DNA of 64,000 nt from the NCBI GenBank assembly GCA_023374045.1, contig CM041781.1, forward strand, positions 147,552,982 to 147,616,981. Direction: 5' to 3'. A program made the translations under genes and the position numbers. The notes under the pieces are model-generated. The model saw only the letters and a program-made list of their open reading frames with translations, made no database searches and was not told the DNA's origin. This document shows, piece by piece, positions 46,161 to 59,999 of the stretch. Numbering within the stretch: position 1 is the first letter of the stretch; each line of letters begins with the position of its first letter. Origin of the DNA: Limonium bicolor. Its lineage: Eukaryota; Streptophyta; Magnoliopsida; Caryophyllales; Plumbaginaceae.

Positions 46161-49100
46161 AAATAACATTTATTACACATACCACACAACATGTCATAGC
46201 ATGTATAACAATCAAAAATATCTTTGATATACACTGTGATCCCGCAGAACCCGGTCGCGATGGACACCTTCCGTCCCCGTGCCTTTGGGAGGTCAAAACA
46301 ATCACTTAAATTTGAAATTTTTCCCTTGTGAGGTTAAGTAAGAGAACTTTAATTATGTAAAGAATCTATCGACGTTTATAAATACCAATCCAAAATCCTT
46401 TTTGAAAACACACACAACTCCAAGTCTAACTTATGCTTTTTGTTTCTTTTCTTAGCGTGGTTATTTGTGACCACTTATAGGGAGAGCTTCAAGAATCATT
46501 CAACCCTAATGTGATCAGCATCAGTGTTGAACTATCCTTCCACCCCAATTTGTGTTCGGCTTCCCTTGATCGCATGCAAATCAAGTTCCACCTCCCACTT
46601 CATTTTCAAGCATCAAATAAATCACTCATTTCCAATTTTCTATCTTTTAAATCATTCTAGTCACGATCATAACATCTCCAAGGGATAGAACTTCGTCTAT
46701 CAGTCATTTCCATTCACTTTAATGTTGTTACCTAGGGAATCTCATTCTCACTAGGTTCTATGTCAGTTTCGTATTCTTTTATGAATCACTATATAGTATA
46801 TATATACATATATATTTTATCAAAATACAACACACCATTTCGCATTTATACACTGTCGGGGTTTTTTTTGTTCCCCGGGAGTTTCTCTAGTCCCCACACT
46901 TGTACTATCACTCACAACTGTTAACAAATAAACACACTTATCACAATGGTATTCGCATCTTTTGTGCGCAATTACCACAATTAAACCCTGAATGAATGCG
47001 TATGTTTACCTAACACACACACCAATCATCAAAACAAATTATTTTGTGCTATGCACAACATAAATCACGTACACTTGTACGGTAATACACACTAAGTGGT
47101 TTTGCGCTCTACCCCCCTTAAAAGGGATTACGCCCACGTAATCAATCACTAAACATCGATTTTAAGGTTCTACCGTCGTGAAGTGTTTTAACTTTCACGC
47201 GGTCGATTATACAATGGATTCTGATTAGTGGATCTTAACCATATTGGCGGTTTAGTCCCTAAACCAAGAATTCTCATTGGAGTTTGTTTAAACTCTTAGT
47301 TGGTTTCGATTCTGGCCTGTTTGGCTTCTAGGCATTAATAATTAGCCATTCTCTCATGTTCACCATGTACATTCAACACTTGAATCACTGGCTCACTAGT
47401 TCTGCTGTGAAACTCTAATAACTGTAGAGCTTAATTGCCCCATTTGTTATTCTTACTGTATTGTACATCCCCAATTGTCACCTTCATCTTGGTAACAATG
47501 GTTTCTCAACCGACGCGTGGTATCTCTTACCGTTAGCAAATTCGTTGAGTTATACAATTTCTATCCACTTCCATAACAATTTACTGTGTATACAGCTATG
47601 TATTTCACAATGATTGACTTGTTCCCTTCCGACTTATTGTCGGTTGAGATTGAGCTACTACCTAGTGTGTAGTGCTCTCTCAGGTATTTTCAACATTTGG
47701 GGTATATTCCATACCGATATTTGGCAGTTAGTGCTACTGTAGTCACTTACTGTTAATCATGTCTCCACATTTGGTTTTGTACGAGTACTCCTTTATTGGT
47801 GCGGCCTTGCATTTCCTATGCATCGGCCTTTATAACATTTTCCTCCACAATTTACATGTTTCCAATTCCTAGCTATCCCACTCGATCATTACTGCGCAAG
47901 TGCAATACCAAAACACTCAGTCATACAGAGTGCAGAGGCGTAAACTCTTGACAGTAAATCCCTTATGCGATTCGCCATGGAATTCACACTGAGTTCCTCA
48001 TCACATAGCACCTACCACTGGCTTATTGCCCGGTCTGTTTAATATCGCTTATCTTGCATCTCCACTGAGTTTAACTCATAACTGGTCTTATCTGCTACAT
48101 TAACGTTTAACAATACTTATACAACGGTCGCTTACTGCGCACCGTGCTCTTACTCCTTGTATAACATTAGCTTACATAGTATTTACTGTCACATTAACTT
48201 CCACACATATACTTGTATTATTCACATTATGGTTCATCACTCATTTGGATGACTACTGAATGCTCCTTGAGCATCGATCATTCGAGTCACAAGCCGGCAT
48301 TATTCAGCTCGGTGTTTCACTTTATACACACATACTACTAAGCTAACTGCTCTCTTTCAATAATAACGTCGTCCATCCTTAACATATTTCTTGAACTTGA
48401 TTCACATAACTACCGCTCCTGCGGTCTCACAATATCGAGAGGTATCCCCACTCTTAATGCAGTGGTTCGTTTACCACTCTCTTCACTTATACAACATAAA
48501 CTTCTACAATCAATCTAATTTACATAACACATTTTATTTGTGGCTCATAAGCCTTACTGCTTCGAGCTCTGTCCATTGTGGACGGTTCACACACATTTAC
48601 TTCTCTGTACAACATTACATGGTTTGGATATTATATTGGGCTCCATGACAAGGTCGTTACATTCTGTATCCTTTCATGGGATGCCCCTTAGGTTTGTCAG
48701 TCCGTCTCCTGACAACTTATGTCTAAACTGGGTGTTAGTTTCAACCCTCGTGTTTCTGCCAGGTCATTTCCTGCAACAACTGTTGATGCGAACACCCTTC
48801 AAGGATTGCTCCTGGGTGTTGCTAAGTTATACTTTTACATCTGGTTCACACTTATTGGTACATTCCGTTAGCCATGCCGTTTGCGTTCTCAACTGGCTTA
48901 TTATCTTCTTCTGTGAAGATCAACATTTCCTGATGGTGTAGGTACTCATTCTGGGAGTTTCATCCCGTTCATTGCACATTAATGTGTCCACATCAGGCAT
49001 CTGCCTTGCCATGCACAGGCTGGGTCTCCATTCCAGCTAACATGTTTATCCTTGAGGATCCTTAAGACGTATAAGATGTCTTTACATTACAGTTAGTGCA

Positions 49101-49832
49101 CTTTGCACCTCCTGACTCTTAAACATTTCCTTGAAATGAATTCACTAATCATTTTAATCTCGTTAACTTGACCAGGTTCTTTTGTTTTAACCATTCCTTG
49201 CAATCCTTAGCTCTTGTTTTGATTTATACTGCTGACCGTAGACGGAGTCAACTACTTCCCGTGTTTTGGACTCCACTCGTATACATATGTGGGGTACCAT
49301 ACTGATACATTGCTACCTACCCAACGAACCCATAAGTAGGTCTGTCAGGCCCACAAGCTCCTATCGGAGTGTGGTCGTCCCACAATTTAGTTGGTACACT
49401 CGTAGTGTCCGTCACACGCCTAGGTGAAGTATTCTGTTGTCAACTCCCTTATATTGTCCCGTGACAATATTCATTCCATGCTTCCCGAACTTAATCGAGG
49501 GAAAGTTTATCCATTGTTGTATCTTTGTCAACTGTCCTTGGTTTTACTGGTTTGGTTTAAAAGAAGGTTAGAAAGGAGTGTTGGTTTGAAAGAAAATCTG
49601 GTTTTGAAAAAAAAAGGGTTTGAGTAAATCTGAGTTTGAAAGAAAATTTTCATGGTTTCATAACATCTTCTTACCTTAACCAAATCTAGCTTCTTGCTGA
49701 CTGGTGTACTTCCAATTACAGGGGTTAGGCTAACAGGCCCTTCCACTGTTATGACGATCACATTTAACTTTATGGTACTTTACCAAATACTTTGTAGTGG
49801 TTATAACTTTCCTGAACAGCCCTGTTATAGCA

Positions 49833-49852
49833 GCACTTGCTATGGCAAGTGC
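49833..49852. repeat. 20-bp near-palindrome in int2
   Basis: GCACTTGCTATGGCAAGTGC, as in int1. Confidence 0.85.
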
Positions 49853-50623
49853 GCCATGCTAACTGGCTATCGGTTTAACACATACCGGTTGTGGTATTGT
49901 TTTTACCCATACTGTCATCAGTGGCCTTGTTGGCCCTCACTGATCTTACTGCCATGATAATAACTCTTCTAGGTGACTTCTCACTGTCTTCACATGATAA
50001 CCATCAACTAGGGTGTTTCCCATTCTGGGAGACCCCTCTTTTTCTTAGTATTGTATTCTTTGTGTAGCCCGTTCCACGTATTTGGGCACTACGTTGTAGT
50101 TCCCTTGCCGGTTGGTACACCGTTGGTGTATTATTTATCAACTGTGGTCCCGTAGACACTCGTCTCGGGTTTCACTAATCCACTTCTTGCCTGTTGCACG
50201 GTCGGTGCGTTGCAAGCTGGTTACACTCGACTGCTCTGCATGTCGACCCAGGTTGCCGGAAATTCTATTCTCTTATACACAAAATCCTTCATTCTTCGCT
50301 ATTTAACGCGGTTAACATTGTTCAGATGGAGACCGTCTCCGGGATTCCCAGTTTTCGGGATCTTCCGTATGACAGTTCTCCGTACCTTTAGAGGTATTTA
50401 ATAACAGCCAGATCGGGTATTCCCGAGTAAGAGTGGACTTCCATCTCTCTGGCGTTGTTGCCCAAGTTATAAAACAGGGATTGTGGAGGGTGGGATGGAT
50501 ATTGTAGGTTTCCAGTACACACTAGAAATTCCTATCTAGCGTATCTCTCACGCTATCACTCAACCCTTAACCCAAAGTACTAAAATCCTAACTCGGTACT
50601 TCCTAAGCTCGGTAATTCAGTCA

Positions 50624-50650
50624 TCAGAGCGATACTTCGCTCTGATACCA
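50624..50650 (-). promoter_or_regulatory. Primer binding site (initiator tRNA-Met) in a hairpin, int2
   Basis: TGGTATCAGAGCGA on the minus strand at 50637-50650, with the pairing arm TCGCTCTGA (minus strand) at 50624-50632. Confidence 0.88.
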
Positions 50651-50655
50651 CTTTT

Positions 50656-53600
50656 TGTTACACCCCATCCAACAACAAATACATATCAACAATCTACAGC
50701 GGAATACACACCTTATCAAATAACTTAACTCGTTGGTGTTACACGCCGTTAACCACCCACGTGGCTAACAAGGCTATTACACATACATAGTACCGGTCTG
50801 ATGTGCTAAATTCCCGAGCGACTACACATTACCATTCCTTTCCATTAACAACAACAACATCAACATACACCTTTCAGCTATACCGAGTATTGATAAACTG
50901 ATGCCGACAACAATTTCGGTCTTACTACACCAACTGTACATATATACACTTAAATGATTACCCATGTACAATGTCTACCCCATCCTACTCTCGAACGACT
51001 TCCAGCTCTCTGTACCTGAAATAGGAAAAGAAGAGAAAGGGTGGCCCCCAAGGGGCTCAGCACCTTTGCTGGTATGGTAATCCCGCAGCCCACATGCTAC
51101 CGGGCCACGCACAACTAATTGTCGTCTTAGCATGCGGTTGATTATATTTAAATCATGCATGTAACAGTAAACACACAACACATAACATTTCGCCTCAACG
51201 GGCTCAACAAACGGATAATATATCCTTACTTAATAAGTCACTCATGGTATTCATTATCCCTAGAGTGTTCCTCCTCTAATGGAGCTACTTCCTTAATAGA
51301 CGACACTTACCCTTAAATCGGGTTATCCTTAAACGCCTCCTTTCTCAAACTGGGATTCATATCCATGATCCACACACTCCATATCTTACGGCATATAACA
51401 CTCCTCGCATAACAAAACATAACACACTTGCACGTTTCAACGTGTACATCATAACATCACAATAGATATTGCATCACAAACAAAATACATAACATAACGG
51501 GAATGGTTCTCTTAGGAACCGACCCAAACATTGTTTATACACTGGTGAGCCTAGAGAATGTTGCCAGTCTCATGATAAGCTCGTTATACAATAACAACAA
51601 CACTCATTACCGTCCTAATAGTCGGACGAGTAACTTAAGTTAAGGCGGTTCGGGTTTGGAGGCCCGAACACACCACACAAACACATGTTCCCCCTAAACC
51701 GATCATAAGTCAGAATAGCTAAGCTTTGGAATAAGCTAATGGGAGATCATAACCTTGAGGGAAACTACCATAACAAAGAGAAGGGTAAGGCTAAGAAGGA
51801 TACCCTCTCCCAAACAACGCGCGACCGGCCAAACCGGATTCCTCACTACTGTTAGTACTTACTACTTTAGATATTAGTTAGAACCCCACTATGGAGTCTA
51901 TCATAACTACACACCATACAGTATTACAACTGGGTTAGACACACAAGGGAGATCCCTACATTCACATACACATATCACACAATTAACACACGCATAGCCG
52001 TGGTTAGTATGTCCCATGGTTCGGGTCGTTTAATCCGAATACCAAACTCTCATGTGATCCTAGACTCAGTTAACTAAGGTTAATACTGCCGAGGTTAAAT
52101 GGTATCGGAGTTGAACACGCCACATATATGAATTACTGTAAACTCATTACATGTTTATCTTACAACGTGGCAAACATACAGAACAACACATTGGCATACA
52201 AGCCGGTGTAATCCGGTAGGACACAGGTTGCAAGAAAACCATACCATCACCGGAGTCCACTTTATCACGTCCACTTACGTTCCTCGAGCAATTCTCGAAC
52301 AACTGATAACATTACATGTACTTTTATTAACATCGGGGTAGCACGATCATTTAATGTCTAATGCTTATAACTTTTCCCGTTAACTTAGTTACATAACTTT
52401 ACAATTTTAACTTGATTTACTTTCACATTTTATTACAACTTTTCACCCACTTAATTCTCATTAAAACTCACCTAACATGTCCTTAACAACTTTATAACAT
52501 CATTACCTATCAATCCCCATCATTACATATCATCTCATAACCTTAAACAAACTTTTTTTTTTACATACTTTGGGGTCCGACCCACAACTGGGTCGGACCG
52601 TTCCAGAAACTTTTCCCGTCTTTTAAATACACCTGTCCGACCCATGTCCGACCCACCCTTCTGGGTCGGACCATTACAGAACATTTTACCCCTTACAAAC
52701 AATGCCCCGCCGACCCACGTCCGACTCACTCGACTGGGTCGGACCATTCCAGAACATTTTCCCTCCTTTGGAACATGACCGTCCGACCCATGTCCGACCC
52801 ACCCTTCTGGGTCGGACCATTCCAGAACAATTTCCTGACGTCTAACAGAGGCTGTCCGACCCAAACTTGGGTCGGACGTCCTCTAAACTTACCCAAACTT
52901 TGTCAAATCTTCACCAAACTTCTCCTAAAGCCTCTTAATGTTTCCTAACAACATTTGGTACCCTTATATCCTCATACAACATCCATGAAACTCATTTTCT
53001 AATTCCTTAAGCCTTTACTTAATTCCTTGTAAAATTCCTTAACACTTACAACATTTTATACTAGGTTTCTAAATGGTGTTTCTCACCTATGATAACTACT
53101 ATCCCAAAATGCTTTCTCCTCATTTTACCAAAGTTTGCCTAAGTCTTTACCTAAGTCCAAAATGACTTTGGTACATACTAAACCTCAAGATCATGCCTAA
53201 GTCCTTCTCACATCTTAAATCACCTTAATGCATGTTTCTTTCACAAGGAAAACACTTAACCATTCTAAATACTCCTTAACTTATCAAACTCATTTTAAAC
53301 TCTTAGAACTTCTCATTTATTACCTAAATTTCGACATAGGTTCTCCTAGAACATTCCTAAACCAAAACATATTGTTTTCACCAACAAACAACCAAGAACA
53401 CTAAAAATCCATCAAGCACTTTCTTATACACAAACTTCACTCATATAGCACCACATCACAATATAGTGCATAATTTAGATTGCATGGCACTTAGGCCCTT
53501 AAATGACATGGCTCTTAGGCCCTTAAGATGCATAAATCTTAAACACTGAATTTCCACAATATATAAGCCTTTGACCTGCAATTACACACACCAAGACATA

Positions 53601-55169
53601 TGTTCTTAATAAACTCCTTGAGAGCATTTTACTAGGTCATTCACCTTTGGCTTCTTAGATCATTTTAACAAGCATTATAAGCTCATTTCTCCTAAGGCAT
53701 TAAACCACATTAGGTTAGTATATTTACCTCCTTTACACTCAAACTTCTTTCTTGTTTCCTCATAAAACCGGTAAGGTATTTGATTCCTTGTCAACTACCA
53801 AACAATATACCAACAATGAAATGAGTATATAAGCTTTATGCTTCATCTCATTGTAAACCCTAATTTTACATTGTTTCAAAAACATTAATGTAGTTGTTTT
53901 ACCTTGATCTTTGAAGAGAGTTTGAATATCTATGAAGAGAGGACTCCACCTAGTCCATGAAAGGTTGGAATGAAGCTAGAACAAAGTCACACAAAGCACC
54001 ATCAATGTGCATTTTCGGTCAAGGTAAAAACATGGAAGAAACTTGATTTTTCTTTGAGATTCCTTACCTAGAAGCAAAGGAGAGTAATAATATGTAGAAA
54101 GGTGAGCTCAAGCTCCTTCAATGGTGAATCTCCATGGCACAAAAATTGAGTTCTTGAAGATTTGAAAAGATAGAAGTGTAGAGCTTGGTCTAACTAAGAC
54201 AAATATGGTCTTAGAATTTGATTTGGAGCATGGAGTTGGATTTGGCAAGGAATTGAAGATGGAGAAGAGAGGTTGCCATAGCAAATCGTAAATGGAGGAA
54301 AGGAGAAGATGGAGAAACCGTGTGAATACAAGAAGAAAAGAGAGAATGAAGATAAATTTGCTTTTGTTAAGATATTTATGTAAAAAGCAAAATAGTACTT
54401 TACTTTAAGCTTCACTTTACTTATTTGATTTCTTTTACAAGTTGGTGACTCACACCTTGAAAAACCGGCCCCCATTTAGTTAGAAGGGTACTTTAGTCTT
54501 TATTTGTCAATTTAATCACTTATAATAACATATGTTACAAAATAGCTTATAAAAATCACTGTTCACAAAAACAAGGCACATAGAAGTGAAATTTTTGATT
54601 TCTCATTGATATAGACTTCCAAATGTGATACTATATTGTACACATGTTAATTAAAGAGTAATGATGGACGTTTAGCCATTCAAAACTCATTTACAAGACA
54701 ATTTTTCAAAAACGTGCTTTAAGACTCCTTAAAGCACATTTTGTGTTTTAACTTGTTTTCAAGCTTGGTTTTCTTTAGAAATTGCTTTAATATGTTCATT
54801 AACATATAAATAAGGTATAGGTATGACCATTAGGTCTTATACAAATTTATCCCAAGCTTAGAGCACTTTTAGCCCATATTGACCTTAAGGTATTTATTTG
54901 TGTTTTATTTTTCCAATGTCTACCAAGGTTCTCTAAGGACTTAATTTGCCTTATTAAATCATAATTGAATATTACTATGTCTTGGTAGGCTCTTGGGTCC
55001 GAACCAAGTTCACTCATAGCTTAGAGCATGTTTTTGCTCAAACTGTTTCTTAATGCTTTATTGCATTTACTATGGTTTAAACTGTTCACTAATGTTTCTA
55101 AGGCACTTTTTAGCCTTTACATACCATAGTTTGATATTTAAACCACATATCAAGGTTTGGGGTATTTCA
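50656..55169 (-). mobile_element. L4: C-beta 5' LTR
   Basis: 4514 bp, TGTTACACCCC...GGGGTATTTCA. It differs from L2 and L3 by scattered substitutions (ATCTACAGCGG, CAGCTATACC). Near its right end it has a few C-alpha-like states (GTACACATGTTAATT near 54640, AATGTTTCTAAGG near 55093), hinting at conversion by L1/L5. Hairpin cluster at 52575-52877. Confidence 0.86.
52575..52877. repeat. GTCCGACCCA/TGGGTCGGAC hairpin cluster in L4
   Basis: Five inverted pairs as in L2 and L3. Confidence 0.9.
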
Positions 55170-55181
55170 ATCTACCCCCTT
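55170..55181 (-). promoter_or_regulatory. C-alpha polypurine tract and right ATCTA
   Basis: On the minus strand AAGGGGGTAGAT, one G shorter than in int1/int2. Its last five bases double as the right copy of the C-beta target duplication. Confidence 0.75.
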
Positions 55182-55290
55182 AAAAGAACTTCGTCCTTGA
55201 AGTTCACACTTCCCACACATCATTGGATTAGAACACAGGGATTACTCATAAAAATAAAACTTTCATAACCAAACATACTTTACATCACAA

Positions 55291-55508
55291 CCTCGTACTT
55301 GACGGTCCGGGCAACATATTCACACCCATACATAACATAACATACTCACATGATAACCTCGGACTCAATGGTCCGGGTATCTTAACAACATTGTACTCAC
55401 ATAACAATCCTTAGACTCTCTGGTCTTGGGTAACACAACAACATTTAGACCCATAGGTCTAGGTAACATAACAACTTTCGGAACTCAATCACATTAAGAC
55501 TCAAGGTC
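55291..55508. repeat. Degenerate GACnCATAGGTC repeats in int3
   Basis: Fewer copies than int1 (about five), for example CTCGTACTTGACGGTCCGGG, CTCGGACTCAATGGTCCGGG and TTAGACCCATAGGTCT. Confidence 0.7.
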
Positions 55509-58500
55509 AAAATAGTATTTATTTCACATACCACACAACATGTCATAGCATGTATAGCAATCGAAGATATCTTTTATATACACAGTGATCCCGTAGAACT
55601 CGGTCACGATGGACACCTTCCATCCCCGTTCCTTTGGGAGATCAAAACAATCACTTAATCTTTAACATATATGTTTCCCATGTCACCGGGCAAGTACTAC
55701 GAAAATATTCTTTGCTAAGGTTAAGTAAAAGTACTTCCATATGTGAGGTATCTATTGACGTTTTATAAATACCAATTAAAAATCCTTTTTGAAAACACAT
55801 ACAACTCCAAGTCCAACTTAAGCTCTTCGCTTCTTTTCTTTGCGTGGTTAGTTGTGACCACTTAAGGGGAGCTTCAAGAATCATCCAACCCTGATGTGAT
55901 CAGCATCAGTGTTGAACTATCCTTCAACCCCAATTTGTGTTCGGCTTCCCATGATCGCATGCAAATCAAGTTCCACTTCCCACTTCATTTTCAAGCATCA
56001 AGTAATACACTCATTTCCAATTTTCTATCTTTTAGTCTTTCTAGTCATAATCATTACATCTCCAAAGGATAGAACTCCATCTATCAGTTATCTCCGTTCA
56101 CTTTAATCTTGTTACCTAGGGAATCTTATTCTCACTAGGTTCTATATCGGTTTCATACCCTTTCATGAATCACTATATTGTATATATATATACACATATG
56201 TTATCAAAATACAACACACAGTTTCACATTTAGTGTCATGTGAACATATAATGTCGGGGTTTTAGTTCCCCGGGAGTTTCTGTACTCCCCACACTTGTAC
56301 TATCACACACCACTGTTAACGAATAAACACACTTATCACAATGGTATTCGCATCTTCTGTGCACAATTACCACAATTAAACCATGAATGAATGTGTATGT
56401 TTACGTAACACACACACCAATCATCAAAACCAATTATTTTGTGCTATGCACAATGTAGGTCACGTACAGTACGTACACTTTTACGGTAATACACATTAAG
56501 TGGTTTTGCGCTCTACCCCCCCTTAAAAGGGATTATGCCCACGTAATCAATCACTGAATCATTGGTTTAAAACGTTCTGCGCTCGTGCAGTACTTTAACT
56601 TCCACGCGGTCTATTATACAATGCATTCTGATTAAAGGATCTTAACCATATTGGCGGTTTAGTCCCTAAACCAAGAATTCTCATTGGAGCTTGCTTTAAC
56701 TCTTAACTGGTTTTGGTTCTGGCCTGTGAGGCTTCTAGGCATTAATAATTAGCCATTCACTCATGTTCACTGTGCACATTCAACACTTGAATCATTGGCT
56801 CACTAGTTTCTGCTGCGCAACTCTGATAACTGTAGAGCTTAGTTTGCCCCACTCGTTATTCTTACTGTATTGTACATCTCCAATTATCACGTTTATCTTG
56901 GTAATAACGGTTTCTCAACCGATGCGTGGTATCTCTGACCGTGCGCGAATTCGGTGAGTTATAAACTTCCTATCCACTTCCATAATAATTTACTGTGTAT
57001 ACTGCTACGTATTTCACAATGTTTGACTTGTTTCCTTCCGACTTACTGTCGGTTGAGGTCGAGCTACCACCTAATGTGTAGGGCTCTCTCAGTTATTTCC
57101 CACGCTTGAGGTATATTCCATACCAATATTTGGTATTTAGTGCTACTATAATCACTTGTTCTTAATCATGCCTCCACATTTGGTCCTGTACAAGTACTCT
57201 TTCATTGGTACGTCTTGCATTTCCTATGCGTCAGTCATTATGGCGTTATAAGCCGCTTTCTGTTTCCACCACAATTAACGTTCCCGGAATCCTAGCTATC
57301 CCACTCGATCATTACTGGACAAGTGCAATACCAAAACACTCAGTCATACAGAGTGCAGAGGCGTAAACTCTTGGCAGTAAATCTCTCATGCGATTCGCAA
57401 TGGAATTCACACTGTGTTTGACTGAGATTCTTATCTCGTCATACTGGCTACTGGCTTACTGCCTAGTTATTGGCTATCACTTATCGTTTAACAACACTTA
57501 TACAACGGCCGCTTACTGTGTACCGTGCTCTTACTGTCACATTAACTTCCACACATATATTTACATCATTAGTATTTTGGTTTGTCGTTCATTTGGATGA
57601 CTACTGAATGCTCCTTGAGTGTTGATCACTCGGGTCACAAGCCGGCGTTATTCAGCCCGGTGCTTCACTTTATACACACATGCTACCAAACTAACTGTTC
57701 TCTCGCAATGACAACATGGTCAATCCTTAACATATTTCTTGAACTCGGTTCATACAACTACCGCTCTAGCGGTTTCACAGTATCGAGAGGTATCCCCACT
57801 CATAAAGTAGTGGTTCGTTCTCTACTCTATTTACCTGTACAACCTAGACTTCTACAATTGATTCAAATTTACATAACATATCTTGCTTGTGGCTTATAAG
57901 CCTTATTGCCTTGAGTTGCGCTCATTGTAGGCTGTCCACACACATGTACTTCTCTGTACAACATTACATGGTTATAGGTTGTATTGGGCTCCATGACAAG
58001 GTCGTTGCATCACGTTTCCTTTCATGGGATGCCCCTTAGGATTGTCAGTCCGTCTCCTGACAACTTATGCTTAAACTGGGTGTTAGTTTCAACCCTTGTG
58101 TTTCTGTCACGTTATTTCGTGCAACTATCGTTGATGCGAACACCCTTCAAGGATTGCTCCTTGCTAAGTTATGCCATTACATCGGGTTCACACTTATTGG
58201 CATATTCAGTTAGCCACGCCGTTTTGCGTTCTTAACTGGTTTATTATCTTCTTCTGTCAAGATCAACATTTCCTGGTAGTGTAGGTACTCATTCTGGGAG
58301 TTTCCTCCCGTTCATTACACATTAATGTGTCCACATTAGGCATCTGCTTGCCATGCACAGGCTGGGTCACCATTCCAACTATCATGCTTACCCCTGAGGA
58401 TCCTTAAGACATATGCTATGTCTTTACATAACAGTCAGTGCACTCCGCACTTCTTGACTCTTAAACGTTTCCTTAAAATGAGTTTACTAATTCCTTGTAG

Positions 58501-59154
58501 TCTCATTAACTTAACTGGGTTCCTTTACTTTAACCATTCTTGGTAATCCTTAGCTCTTGCTTGACTTTTACTGCTGACCGTAGTATGGATTCGACTACTT
58601 CCCGTGTTCCGGACTCTACTCGCATACATGTGTAAGGTACCATGCTAATACATTGCTACTTACCCAACTAACCCATAAGTAGGTCTGTCAGGCCCACAAG
58701 CTCCTATCGGAGTGCGGTCATCCCACATTACAGTTGGTACACTCGTAGTGTCCGTCACACGCCTAGGTGAAGTATTCTGTTGTCAACTCCCTTATATTGT
58801 CCTCTGACAATATGCATTCGTGCTTCCCGAACTTAATCGAGGGAAAGTTTATCCACTGTTGTATCTTTATCAACTACCCTTGGGTTTACTAGTTTGGTTT
58901 AAAAGAAGGTTAGAAAGAAGTATTGGTTTGAAAGAAAAGAGTTGAAATAAATCTGAGTTTGAAAGAAAAATTTTTGTGGCCTTACAACGTCTTCTTGCCT
59001 TAACCAAGTCTAGCTTCCTGCTGACTGGTGTATTTCCAATTACAGAGGTTAGGCTATCAAGCCCTTCCATGGTCATGATGATCTCACTTAACTTCATGGT
59101 ACTTTACTAAGTACTTCGTATTTGTTAAACTTCCTGAACAGTCTTGTTATAGCA

Positions 59155-59174
59155 GCACTTGCCATGGCAAGTGC
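59155..59174. repeat. 20-bp perfect palindrome in int3
   Basis: GCACTTGCCATGGCAAGTGC, identical to the copy in fragment E, so likely the ancestral form. Confidence 0.9.
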
Positions 59175-59972
59175 GCCATGCTAACTGGCTATCGGTTCAA
59201 CACATACCAGTTGTGGTATTGTCCTTTACCCGCACTGTCATCAGTGGCCTTGTTGGCCCTTACTTGATCTTACAGTCTTGACAATTAACCCACTCGGCGA
59301 CTTCTCACTGTATTCACTTGATAATCATTAACTAGGGTGTTTCCCATTCTGGAGACCCCTTTTCTTAGTATTGTTTCCTCTTCGTAGCCCGTTCCACGCA
59401 TTTGTCGTGGTTACTGAGACTTGTCTCTTGTTTGGGCACTACGTTGTAGTTCCTTTGCCGGTTGGTATACCGTTGGTGTATTATTTAACAACTGTGGTCC
59501 CGTAGACACTCGTCCCGGGTTCTATTACTTCACTTCTTGTCTGTTGCACGGTCGGTGCGTTGCAAGCTGGTTGTTCTCGACTGCTCGGCATGTCGACCCA
59601 GGTTGCCGGAAATTCTATTCTCTTATACACAAAATTCTTCATTCTTCGCTATTAATGCGATTAACATTGTTCAGGTAGAAACCGTCTCCGAGATTCCTAC
59701 TCTTCGGGATCTACCGTATGACTGGTTCTCCGTTCTCACAAAAGTACTTAATAACTGCCAGATCGGGTATTCCCGAGTATGAGAGGACTTTCATCTCTCT
59801 GGCGTTGTTTCCCAAGTTATAAACAGGGATTGTGGAGGGCAGGATGGATATTGTAGGTTTCTAGTACACACTGGTAATACCTAACTAGCGTATCTCTCAC
59901 GCTATCACTCAACCCTTAACCCAAAGTACTAAAATCCTAACTCGGTACTTCCTAAGCTCGGTAATTCAGTCA

Positions 59973-59999
59973 TCAGAGCGATACTTCGCTCTAATACCA
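59973..59999 (-). promoter_or_regulatory. C-alpha primer binding site, one mismatch, in a hairpin
   Basis: On the minus strand TGGTATTAGAGCGA (59986-59999). The C-to-T change against initiator tRNA-Met also breaks one pair of the hairpin formed with the TCAGAGCGA at 59973-59981. Confidence 0.8.

Larger units (their letters stand above)
45774..50655 (-). mobile_element. int2: second noncoding interior of C-beta
   Basis: 4882 bp, nearly identical to int1 over its whole length (for example one G/A difference at GGGTCTCC(G/A)TTCCAG) but with about 35 more bases, mostly single-base insertions in runs. Polypurine tract at 45774-45786, GACnCATAGGTC repeats at 45893-46160, near-palindrome at 49833-49852, primer site at 50637-50650. 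No coding capacity. Confidence 0.82.
22347..55169 (-). mobile_element. Element C-beta: tandem composite of three LTRs and two interiors
   Basis: Order on the plus strand: L2 (22347-22653 and 32209-36396), int1 (36397-41242), L3 (41243-45773), int2 (45774-50655), L4 (50656-55169). Each interior has its own polypurine tract and primer site. The whole unit is flanked by ATCTA, so it sits in C-alpha as one insertion. Shared-LTR tandems are usually explained by unequal recombination between LTRs. L2/L3 and int1/int2 are nearly identical apart from single-base indels, while L4 carries its own substitutions. No coding capacity on either strand. Confidence 0.8.
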
